A stretch of DNA of 64,000 nucleotides from Bolinopsis microptera (Eukaryota > Ctenophora > Tentaculata > Lobata > Bolinopsidae), in NCBI RefSeq assembly GCF_026151205.1, contig NC_087076.1:14245675-14309674 (forward strand), written 5' to 3'. Under the pieces are notes generated by a model, which worked only from the letters and a program-made list of their open reading frames with translations, did not search any database and had not been told where the DNA came from. Shown one piece after another: positions 43,086 to 52,900 of this stretch. Position numbers and translations under genes: made by a program. Numbering within the stretch: the first letter of the stretch is position 1; each line of letters begins with the position of its first letter.

Positions 43086-44000
43086 AAAAACAGCTCTAAT
43101 GTTGAAAACTATAATTTTGGTTGCATCAGATACTCAGATATATAGCTTTTTTCTCTTTTACGGATGATAAATGATAATGATACAATGTTGATTTGCAACC
43201 TTTAATAATAATTTAATAGTTTTTTGTGATATGCGGATCAAGGTGACCATTAAAATATGTTATTATGTACTTGATGTAATTTATATGAATTTTCTGTACG
43301 GGATTTGTAGAATTTGTAATAAGCTTGCCATTTATGTGATGACTCAAGTAGAAGAAAAAGGGGTCGCGTGTTGTGGTTCAACAAATTTCCTTGCTTTAAA
43401 TTATTGCAGTGAAGCTTCATAATGGGGTTAAAACGGTAGCTGGTTCGGAAGGTTTTTCAATTTTATGTAGAATATTTGGTATCCAAAGAAGAGTTTTGCT
43501 GTTTAATGTTTATTTCTATTTATATCGGTTAAATATATTTTTATTGTTGGACAATGATAATACTTTCAAAATTAAATGAATGTTTCTTTGTAAGGAAGTA
43601 AGCACTCGATGTTTTTGTAGCTGTGTTCTGGAAGAAAATAAGATGTGATTTTTAATTGTGTGTTTCGAATTTATCATTTGCATTTATAGACATATTATGG
43701 TATTTTCATTTGCGTCGGAACCTAATAATTTCTTTTATATTATATTATAGAAGAAATTAATATTTCTCTATAATAATATAATGAAAAGCATTAAAAGATA
43801 CAGACCTTCAAATCTGGGACTCATAACATATATTATTATGGTGAACTAAATTAACGATCAAGGCGAGAAAATAATCAATACTTTTTTAGTGAAATTTTGG
43901 TGCGGCCAAGATTCAACCATCATTAAATGAGAGAAAAGTAATTTCTATTTTAATTTATGGCAACAACCGTAATACTATTACGATAGTGTGTAATGTTTAA
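43086..44000. other. Spacer between Nova-like gene and PUS1
   Basis: AT-rich. Presumably the 3' UTR of the Nova-like gene, then the PUS1 promoter. An inverted stretch (TTATATTATATTATAGAAGAAATTAATATTTC...) lies near 43735-43785. No gene seen. Confidence 0.5.
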
Positions 44001-45329
44001 ATGCAATTATCTTCAGAGATGATGGCTGCAGAAGGCCCAGCTAAGACTGAACTAAAGAGGACACCCGACGAAACAGAAGAAGATTCTAAACGGTGTAAAA
44101 CAGAACTTCCTGAAAACGACACAAAACCATCAGATATCGTAAAGCCTTTAAAGAATGACGAAAACAATGGTCAGTCAAAAGATAGTAATGGTTCAACAGA
44201 AGCTAAGGATGAAACTAAAATCGCATATCCAACTAAAAAGAAGTACGCTATAATGATGGGGTTCTGTGGGGACGGTTATAGAGGGATGGCGCTGAATGTT
44301 GGGGTCAACACCATCGAAGAAGAGCTTATCACCGCTCTGCTCAAGTGCCAGTTCATAAAACCAGAAAACGCCCGAGAAATGGGTAAGATGTATTTCCAAC
44401 GAGCCTCCCGCACCGACAAGGGGGTTTCAGCTGCACGACAGGTGGTTTCCTCAAACTTGAACCTGGGGCCAGATCTGAAAGCTGCTGTGTCTCAGCTGAA
44501 CGAGGCGTTACCAGATAACATCACTGTTTATGATATCATCAAAGCAACCAAACATTTTGATAGCCACAAGTTTGCTTCCAGCAGAGTTTACGAGTACAAC
44601 TGTCCCTCGTTTGCCATGGCTCCCACGCTAGGTGACACCTGGAGTGGATATAGGATAACTCCTCAGGTGCTGGCAAAAGTGCGGGAATTTTTACAGAATT
44701 TTGTGGGAACTAAGAATTATTACAACTACACTTCAAACAAATCCGCATCCGATCCGAGTTGTTTTAGGTACATTAGGTCAATAAGCGTATCAGATCCAGT
44801 TATTGTTGAGGACATTGAGTACATCAGGATATTCCTACATGGCGACAGCTTCATCTACCATCAAATCAGGAAGATAACCGGAATGACTATTGCTGTAATG
44901 CGCAATGTCACGCCATCAGACCATCTTGAGAAATCCTTTACAAAAGACCGTGTTGACATCCCCCTGGCACCAGGTTTAGGCTTAGTGTTGGACGAAGTGA
45001 AGATGGAGCGCTATAACAAGAAGTTTGGTAAAGATGGTTGCCACACACCGCTTGTTTGGGACCCCTACGAGGAGCAAGTTCAGGATTTCAAGATGAAGCA
45101 CATTCTGAGCGTGATACACAGAAAAGAGAAGGCTGAGTCGATCATGTTTAACTGGTTACAGACCCTGAAAAAACACAAGTTCTACACCGGGGATGTTTTA
45201 CCTGAAATATTGACTGGTCAGTCTGGGGAATCTAAGGGGGCAGACATTTCGGATTCCGGTGAAAAGAAGGATTCCACGACGACTGAGAGTGCTGTCAGTT
45301 TAGAAAGTTCAACAAATGCTGCTAAATGA
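44001..45329 (+). CDS. PUS1: tRNA pseudouridine synthase 1
   Basis: TruA-family enzyme converting uridine to pseudouridine in tRNA (notably positions 27/28) and other RNAs, in nucleus and mitochondria. The 442-residue frame has a charged, low-complexity first 75 residues, then the catalytic domain: KKYAIMMGFCGDGYRGM, the catalytic aspartate D139 in RASRTDKGVSA, YEYNCPSF, the HQIRK motif and VDIPLAPGLGLVL, matching animal PUS1 in order. Length is close to vertebrate PUS1. No introns. Two further in-frame ATGs (44019, 44022) follow a TTATCTTCAG acceptor-like sequence, so the true start may be there; leader trans-splicing or a 5' UTR intron would explain it. Confidence 0.93.
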   Translation: MQLSSEMMAAEGPAKTELKRTPDETEEDSKRCKTELPENDTKPSDIVKPLKNDENNGQSKDSNGSTEAKDETKIAYPTKKKYAIMMGFCGDGYRGMALNVGVNTIEEELITALLKCQFIKPENAREMGKMYFQRASRTDKGVSAARQVVSSNLNLGPDLKAAVSQLNEALPDNITVYDIIKATKHFDSHKFASSRVYEYNCPSFAMAPTLGDTWSGYRITPQVLAKVREFLQNFVGTKNYYNYTSNKSASDPSCFRYIRSISVSDPVIVEDIEYIRIFLHGDSFIYHQIRKITGMTIAVMRNVTPSDHLEKSFTKDRVDIPLAPGLGLVLDEVKMERYNKKFGKDGCHTPLVWDPYEEQVQDFKMKHILSVIHRKEKAESIMFNWLQTLKKHKFYTGDVLPEILTGQSGESKGADISDSGEKKDSTTTESAVSLESSTNAAK

Positions 45330-45734
45330 GGATTTTTAAAATGTTTTAAATTATTATTACGCCTGCTTTTACCATCAACGTATTCTATTTCATGACTTTG
45401 TGAATTTGTTTTCTAGTCTGGGACTATGTTTTCAGTTTGGGCAAATTTAAATATTTTAGAAATTTAAAAGGCGTGTGATGAAGTTTTAATATATAATACG
45501 GTACATTATATTATACAGTATCTTTGAATGATTGAATAATTTTACAACTAACATCGCGTGACTTTATCGAATCATTTATTATCGACCGATTTATGTCAAA
45601 AGTCCTACTGAAAATGTGCTCAATCATTCAGTGAAATTACCAATGATCCGAATTTGAATCTCTATTAATAAGTACCCTATCCCAGAATGATAACATAAGA
45701 AATGGTTCCCTAACCTGCACTGTAACTATACAAG

Positions 45735-46406
45735 ATGACAGACTACAAAGAAGAACAGGAAGGAGAGTTAGAAGCTCTAGAATCTATTTTCGTTACTGAG
45801 CTAGAGATACTATCGGATGATCCTATCATCTACAACATTGCTATCCCATGCGAAATGAGGAATGTGGAAGGGGATGGACCCGACAGAGAGTTTACAGTAG
45901 GTCTAAAGTTCATTCTCCCTGACGAGTATCCTGATGTCCCACCTGAGATTGAGTTTTCAGAGTGTGAAGAACTCGACGCTGATCTTCAGAAATCCATTCT
46001 CATAGAACTTCAAAAATGTGCTGAGAATGAAGTTGGATGTGTCATGATCTTTACGTTAGTGTCAGAGCTACAAGATAAAGTAAACGAGTACGCAGATAAT
46101 ATTTACAACAAGAAGTTACAAGAAAAGGAAGAGAAAGATAAGGTTCCCGTGTTTCATGGCACTTTAGTTACTCTTGAAACGTTTACTGAGTGGAACATCA
46201 AGTTCATCAAGGAAATGAACGATTCGAAGAAGGTTAAAGTGGTATCTGATAAACTGACAGGAAGACAAATATTCATGGCCAAGGAGGGTAACATTGAAAT
46301 CGGCGATAATTTATTAGGGGATGCTGAAGAAGATGTAGAAGTCGATGAGTCGTTGTTCGATGAAGAATTGGAAGACGAAATGCTCGAAGTCTCTGATTCC
46401 GATTAG
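45735..46406 (+). CDS. RWDD1: RWD domain-containing protein 1
   Basis: Cytoplasmic partner (DFRP2 type) of the DRG2 developmentally regulated GTPase; the RWD fold also occurs in GCN2. The 223-residue frame starts MTDYKEEQEGELEALESIF, the almost invariant RWDD1 opening. The RWD domain spans about 1-115, with YPDVPPEIEF motif and VGCVMIFTLVSELQDK helix. Then comes a helical charged linker, HGTLVTLETFTEWNIKF, KLTGRQIFM and the acidic tail EVDESLFDEELEDE. All of these match animal RWDD1; only the tail is shorter than in mammals. No introns. It follows PUS1 on the same strand after 405 bp. Confidence 0.95.
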   Translation: MTDYKEEQEGELEALESIFVTELEILSDDPIIYNIAIPCEMRNVEGDGPDREFTVGLKFILPDEYPDVPPEIEFSECEELDADLQKSILIELQKCAENEVGCVMIFTLVSELQDKVNEYADNIYNKKLQEKEEKDKVPVFHGTLVTLETFTEWNIKFIKEMNDSKKVKVVSDKLTGRQIFMAKEGNIEIGDNLLGDAEEDVEVDESLFDEELEDEMLEVSDSD

Positions 46407-46869
46407 TTTTTGTTATGTTTTATCAAATTTGTTCGTTTTAGTTAGTTAGAAACATAAATACATTGTAGGGAAAATTGATCGTGCGTGGTGTAACCACGAC
46501 GAAATTCTTATTTCATATTAGTCCTCTTGTGTGGCAGAATAACATATAATATATTAAAACTCGATTCGAATAATAGCCACTAATGTAGCACAGAAGGGCA
46601 AAAATTATTTCAAAAGCTAAAAATTAGGGCGCGAAGACCATTCTCTTTTCTTGTTAACGCAGTCGCGCAAAACTAAAATTTGTATCCGCACGCACGTACG
46701 AACTTATATGTACTACAGACGTGAGTTACTGCATAGTATTAGTACAAAGGCCGTTCGACGCGACCTTTTATTTGATGATCCGCCGCTTTTCAGGACAGTA
46801 CTCAGTGCCCAGTGGCATTCTTAATTTTGTAATAAACTTCCGGGAACTGCAGTATAATTAAAAATATTG

Positions 46870-47175
46870 TGATCACAGCTTTTCAGCGGTATAGACTGCG
46901 GCTTAAACAAACACCTTCACACCATTTGCAAATCAAACACCAGTGCTTGTCCTATGTGCGGCGACGGAGAGGAAACTGTCTCACACTTCCTTGTATTATT
47001 GGACAGTGTCCGGCTGGCGGCTATTGCCCAAATTAGAAGTCAATATGTCCAGGACTACTACCTCTCTGTCAATGACATATTCGACAACCAACACATCACC
47101 ATGATTGCCAATTTCGCAAACCGCACCAAACGCTTAATTGTGCCGGAAGAGCTGAGCTGGATCAGACCGGGGTGA
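46870..47175 (+). pseudogene. 5'-truncated LINE ORF2 tail
   Basis: The frame reads HQCLSCPMCGDGEETVSHFL..., the Cys/His motif found at the C-terminus of many LINE ORF2 proteins, then about 55 residues to a stop. No reverse-transcriptase core is present, so this is a dead-on-arrival copy. Which element it belongs to is unclear; its motif differs from the intact LINE ORF2 at 30492. Confidence 0.65.
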
Positions 47176-48368
47176 CTTAAAGTATTATATCATATGCTGT
47201 CTCGTCTCGTTTTACTTTTCCAAACCCAGCTGGCATTTAAGTGTATCATTTTGACTCATATCACTCCTTACACCATCCTCCACCATTCACTCTGATTTCA
47301 CCGGCAACCTTCCCCAGGGTTGCCACACCCCAGAGGTAGGCAGAGCATCTCAATTGTCAATGCTATCCTCTCGTAGGCTATCTTGGCCCAGCCTCTCTTG
47401 AAAATTAAAAAAAAAGAAAAAAACGGTATAGAGTGATAGATGACCCATGAATGGCAGCTCGGAGCTAAAAAACCACTGCAGTCTCGACCTAGCTGTAGCA
47501 ATTAGCATCATTAATATTCTGCTGCCGCTGCGATGCAAATTCCGTGGGAGATGTAACCGATAGACCGTTGTCATGACAAAGATAAGTTCTTCTTCTCCAA
47601 GCTTACACGAGTCTTCAAATTGTTTTTCCCTTAATTTTAATAGTTGAGTCAATGCTAGCAAATTATATAATGCTGTTGGTAGAAGGGATGAAAATAAAAC
47701 CAATCAATAAAGCTGTAAGAAATTAAATGAATAAATTAGGAGCTTGAAATAGCAGTTATTAAATAATTTAAAATAAAATTGATGATAATTTAAAATCTTT
47801 CGTCGTTTCAAATTCGTGTTATTATTTGTGAAAATTATCTACACAGACTATCACAATGTTGTAGTGATTCGATATCAAGTTCACTTTAAATCTCAACCAT
47901 TCAAATATTCAGGATGCTAAAAACAACCAAGCAAACAACTAAGCATATTTGAAGAGAATATTCAAACAAGGATGCGTTTGAGGATGTTGAGAGCAGATTA
48001 TCCAACTTTTATAAGTATTAAACTAAAAAAATAAAAAATACTCCAAATTTAAAATTCTGCCATATTCGCTATCATGCTATAAATGAATTTCGCGAAAATT
48101 CTATTACAAAATAAATACTTTAATGGAGTTCCGCCGTATTTAAAGTAATAATTTAAGAGATAATAAAAACATCTTTTGATCTATGTAAAATTGTTTTAAA
48201 AAACACTTGTCCAACAAATAGTGATCGCAATAATCGCAATACAGTTTCTGTGTGAGAACCTCTTCAAATTCCAGTCTTCACACCGAAGTTCAGGAAAATT
48301 GTAACCAATAATCCTTTAAAACCGGGATATTATTATAGGTACCAGGATATTTCTAATAATTCGCTTGT
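47176..48368. other. Intergenic
   Basis: Continues with probable LINE 3' UTR to about 47350 (CCTTCCCCAGGGTTGCCACACC), then an A-rich tail-like run near 47405. AT-rich and without genes to the 3' end of the Mgm101 gene. Confidence 0.45.
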
Positions 48369-49862
48369 TTAGTAAGATTTCTGGAATGTGGTTTTCTTGT
48401 AGGGCCAGGTCCAGTCCTCATCCTTACGTTTCCACAGCTGACTCTTCCTGCAGCATTTTACAAATTACAATATTGAACAATCTCAGTTTATTTAAATCAA
48501 ATCAAAACTCCATTAAGCAAACACCGACAATTTACATCTAACTGTTAGTAACTTCAAGTTTCGATAAATCTGACCTGCTATTAGTGGTGTTCTCCACCCA
48601 TTCCTGGTGTGCGAACTTAGACTTCCAGTTCTCCGACCACCTCTTGTTCCACAACTCACTAGCAATTCCTGGACAACATGTTGGTATAATATAGGGAGAC
48701 AGGACATTTCAACCATTCCATGATTGAGTATCGAGTCAAACTCAGTTTTAAAGTCAGAATCGCAAACACACTTCAAAATCCATTCAATATTGAAAGTATT
48801 AGCTGCTAATTATCTGAGATTCAAGCTGACTGAACAATAACACTAACCGAGATAACAACAATAACACTAACCGAGATCCTTGCAACACCTCGTCAGGGCA
48901 GAAAACTTTATTTTCTCTGTAGCATCAGAGTAGTACTGTTTGCCGGTGTAAAAGGGTGTTTCACCAAATGCTTGGGATACAAATCGCTCGTGGCAATACA
49001 GAGAGTATTCCCTTATCAAGGTAACAAACTGCTCTGAAATTTCATATGTCAGCGGCCCGGTTAGCAGCCTGCTTTTTGATCTACAGTAAGTTTAGTAACT
49101 CATAACTTCTAACTCATAGAACCTTCGTAATAACAATAACTTTCAACCGAATTTAAAGTTTACATTTGTGAAACGCCATGTGTAATGTATTTACTAATTA
49201 CTAATTACTAACATTACTAATGTAATGTTATTACTAATCCTACTAACTTTGTTCTCCACTTTCTGACAGATCCAAATCTTTGATTTCTCCACAAGGAACG
49301 AGAGCCCAGCCACCAACTCCAAAAGCTTTGTTAAGTGTGTCCTTGTAGTACTCCTCTGACACTTTGAGAGTGCCGCCTCTTTCTAGAATAACCTGTCAGA
49401 TCGAGGGAATCATTCGAGCTTTTTATTAAGAATTAAAACAAGTCCTCCATATTATGGGACTGGCTATAATGTTAACACAAGTTCGGTACATTGGATGAAC
49501 ATAGGAAACATACGAACATACAATAATATGTTCGAATAGTATGAAAATTAGAGCAACAGAAAAATAGCTCCATGGGGCAAGGAGCTCTTAGCCTAGTGCA
49601 AATGTTCAAAACTAACCTCAGCATCATCGAGTGGCTGGGAAAGAATTCCTGCGATTTGCTTATCAAAAGGTTGTCCCACCCCTTCAAATCTATTATCAGG
49701 CAAAGAGCTGACTTCCTCCGGTTCTTCAGTAGCCGAACTGAGGGTACGGTGCGACACGTGCACCCCAGATAAACTTGAGAGAGGATTTGTGTGCGCTAAT
49801 CTCGACACTGTACGTGTTTGAGTTAACAGCCTGCTGGAACTGCGTGCTATCAGACCAAACAT
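48369..49862 (-). CDS. MGM101: Mgm101-like mitochondrial genome maintenance protein, five exons
   Basis: Predicted 241-residue mitochondrial single-strand-annealing protein, related to Rad52/Red-beta type recombinases, acting in mtDNA repair and maintenance in yeast. Exons: 49862-49617, 49392-49248, 49033-48872, 48668-48575 and 48447-48369; phases agree throughout. The N-terminus is a typical mitochondrial presequence (MFGLIARSSSRLLTQTRTVSRL). The conserved core includes GVGQPFDKQIAGILSQPL, LNKAFGVGGWALVPCG, a KFSALTRCCKDLG block matching the family's ALMRCCKDLG signature, ASELW, and the C-terminal WTWPYKK. Three of four donors are GTTAGT. The homologue is well known in fungi and patchy in animals. 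Near the exon 3 donor an ACACTAACCGAGATAACAAC block is duplicated. Confidence 0.85.
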
Positions 49863-50401
49863 CCTGCCCTAGTATCAGAGCTGAGAATTAGGATTATTTG
49901 CTGTGATTGATGATGTGATTGATGATGTGACTAAGAGCGTTACAGCCGCTAAGTTTCTGTAATTTTACGATGGCAACAATCGACATCCACAAATTTCACG
50001 GATAAATGGTAAAGTAAACAGTGATTGTACTTTTGCTTTATAAATTCTGACTTTTAAGATTGTACACATCAAAAAATCTAAATTTTATAAAATTTCAAGC
50101 AGCAAGTGGTTTGTAGTAAAGATTTGATAAGAACAACAACACTCTGGTATCTTTAACAAATATATAACAATTCGTTTAAATCATATCCATTCTAAACAAA
50201 AATTAGCAATTTTTGAAGGTATTATTAACGGTCGAAAAATAGCAGGTACCTCTAGGATTAAATCATGATATTAGGATAAATCACACATTGAGAAAGTGAC
50301 TAGTTTCTGGATTGATAACTGAACAGGCATTGCGTTCTAATTTGCTTTCGTTTGCCAAAAATATTTTGTCACGGAAAAATTGAATTTCGGAAAAAAATCA
50401 T

Positions 50402-51601
50402 TCACTTCTTAGCATTCTTAAATCTGACTTGAAGAGGTTTTCCTTGCATGGGCGTTCCTTCAAGGGACTGAATGGATCTACAAGCGTCTTCATAGTTCAC
50501 CATATGCACGAATCCATATCCCTTGCACTTCTCATTCTTATCTACCACTGGCTTGACTGAGTTTATAGCTCCAAATTTGGAGAACAACTGATATAAAGTC
50601 TCGTTGGTAGCAGTTGGAGGTAGGTTGTAAACGAACACACACCACCCTTTCTCAGGATCGTAGGAAGACTTATGGCTCTCAGACAGCACACCACCACTGC
50701 TGATGCTAGCCATATCAGGTTGTAATACTGGACTCGCAAACTCGCCCCAAGTGGACCCTGCCTCAGGGTGGTATGGGTGTGCTCGTGATGCACCCCACGT
50801 TGCAGGATGTCCCTTCTCTCGAACAACAGGTTCGTTAGGCATGTGGGGCAGCAGCTTGCTTCTGGGGGGACGGTTAAACGCTGGTCGAACTATTGCTCTA
50901 GAAGGGGAGACCTCCATCCGGTGGTGTTCTAAGTAAGGGTCCCGGCCCGGTTCCCGCATGTGGGGGAGTGTAGAATAGGGCAGATCACGGGGAGCCCGTG
51001 CTGGTGAAGGGTAGGGCTGCGCGGATGTTCTTGTGTTTTTCTTAGTAATCAGTTCGGGTGTAGCTCTCACCACGGGCGGGTCTGCAAACCGAACCACCAG
51101 CTCGTCTTCTCCACCGATATTTATACCACTCAGTGCCGTGATGGCGTCCTCTGCCTCTGCCTTTAAATTGTAACGAACGTATGCTCTGCACTTGCTCTGA
51201 CCCTCCATGTTCTTGACCACACGGTGGGTTATGATCTGCCCGTACACCTGGAACTGCTGATGAAGCCTGTCGTCGTCCCAGGATTCTGGAATGTTCTCAA
51301 TGAGAAGGTTTGTTTCTCTTGTTTCTTCTCCTGCGGGTCTTGACAACGACACGCGCAATGTTTTCCGTCCCATCTTAAAACCGGTGTACTTTTTCATAGC
51401 TTTGTCTGCCGATTCTCGATCAACAAACTTAACAAAAGCAAATCCTCTGCTGATCTGAGATTTTCCATCTCTTATCACTTTTACAGCCTCGATCATCCCG
51501 CACTCAGAAAATAGCGTACTCAGCTCATCCTCATCGACCGTTTGTGGCAAGTAGTTAACGATTAGATTGGTACCGTCATTGTGGGCCCTAGACTTGGACA
51601 T
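50402..51601 (-). CDS. ELAV/Hu-like RNA-binding protein, intronless
   Basis: 399-residue protein with the ELAV layout: RRM1 at 11-87 (NLIVNYLP; RNP1 RGFAFVKF), RRM2 at 97-173 (NLLIENIP; degenerate RNP1 CRAYVRYN), a long basic, proline-rich hinge (175-318) and RRM3 at 320-396 (CVFVYNLPP; RNP1 KGYGFVHM). ELAV proteins bind AU- and U-rich RNA to control mRNA stability, splicing and polyadenylation. RRM1-RRM2 spacing and the C-terminal RRM support ELAV over other three-RRM families, although sequence divergence is high. No introns, unlike most ELAV genes, which may mean a retroposed origin. A GAGGTAAGG splice-donor-like sequence directly precedes the start codon. Confidence 0.85.
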   Translation of the reverse strand: MSKSRAHNDGTNLIVNYLPQTVDEDELSTLFSECGMIEAVKVIRDGKSQISRGFAFVKFVDRESADKAMKKYTGFKMGRKTLRVSLSRPAGEETRETNLLIENIPESWDDDRLHQQFQVYGQIITHRVVKNMEGQSKCRAYVRYNLKAEAEDAITALSGINIGGEDELVVRFADPPVVRATPELITKKNTRTSAQPYPSPARAPRDLPYSTLPHMREPGRDPYLEHHRMEVSPSRAIVRPAFNRPPRSKLLPHMPNEPVVREKGHPATWGASRAHPYHPEAGSTWGEFASPVLQPDMASISSGGVLSESHKSSYDPEKGWCVFVYNLPPTATNETLYQLFSKFGAINSVKPVVDKNEKCKGYGFVHMVNYEDACRSIQSLEGTPMQGKPLQVRFKNAKK

Positions 51602-52900
51602 GCCTTACCTCAAAAGTGAAAAATGTTAAAATCGAAAAATGTAAAATGAGGCTATTATGTTGCTGTCTGATTTTTCTTTCAAATAGAAAGCTGGAAAATA
51701 GAAAAACGTCAAAAGGCTTTTTGAAATCGGAAAATGATTTAGAAAAGTCAAGATAACTGAGAACATGTTTGGCATAATCTATGCAAGATAGAGTATTCTT
51801 TTTTGTATGTCAAGGATTTGAGGAGACAAAAATTAAATTGCTGAAATGCATCGGTTGAAGCAAAAACAAAATATCTTATGGAAATTCATCCAATGATATC
51901 AGAGCCATTATTTGTAAAAGGTATATTCAAAATTACTGTCATATGAAAAGCCATGTAAAAAGTTTAGTCGGCCAGAAAATCGTGTGCGGTAAAATCTAAG
52001 AGATCATTCAGATAAAGGGGGAGATGTTACGTCAGCAACTTTAGGGAGGGAGGGTCAGTCTGCCAAGGGTAGAAAGTTTCGTGACAGAGAGTTTACATTC
52101 GAAAAAAGAATTAGAAACTGAAAAAATTGATCAACAAGGAAACTGGAAAGCCAAAACTTGAGACTTTGTTCATAAATTTGGAATGTATGCTTAGTGCTTG
52201 CGAGAGCGAATATGGTCATTCACTCGATACTTAATCATACTCATGTTGGAAAAGGTGTGGAATTGCAAAAAGCTAACGAACGTACGTGTGAATGATCCCT
52301 TTTATAATGAAACAGTAAAGACGCATCAAAAAGGTGTGTATTTCTGAAGTCGATAACGATTAAAACTGTCGTGCGCTGCTCAGAAATCGGGGGAACAACG
52401 ATGTGGTAAGTGCTAAGTCAACGTGTTTGGCGTTCGCGCCTTCCGATAAAGTGGCCACATCACTGGGCATATTGTGCGATGACATTGCCAGAAGTAAACA
52501 TTACGCCCAAAAAAGATAAAAATACAATCAACTGTGTAACAAATGTTTCACGGTTGAGTGTTTACTGTTTGTAATTCTTGATCTCGGAGATAAAAGTCTC
52601 CAGAACGAAGCAAGACAACATGGTTCATGGCTTGTTCATCCCTTGGCGTGGTGTTGAGCATCGTTATAAATAGGCTGAGGCTGATATACAATGTCAAATA
52701 CTTGGTGTTCGATTAAATAAATAGCGATCCGATTCGTTGACATCCCTGAAACATAATTTAAGAATTTAGATAAACTAATGATAAATACCAAGGAAAATCA
52801 ACTCATTCAATTCCAAAAACTTGCTTCAATCAGCCAGAGCTGCATTTGCTTCAATTTGAAATTTAAAGAAAACTCATACATTTATACAAACCTTGATAAT
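51602..52900. other. Spacer between ELAV-like and RBMX2 genes
   Basis: Promoter side of the ELAV-like gene and 3' side of RBMX2. An internal pattern of GAAAA/GGAAAA words occurs at 51610-51760. No gene seen. Confidence 0.5.
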
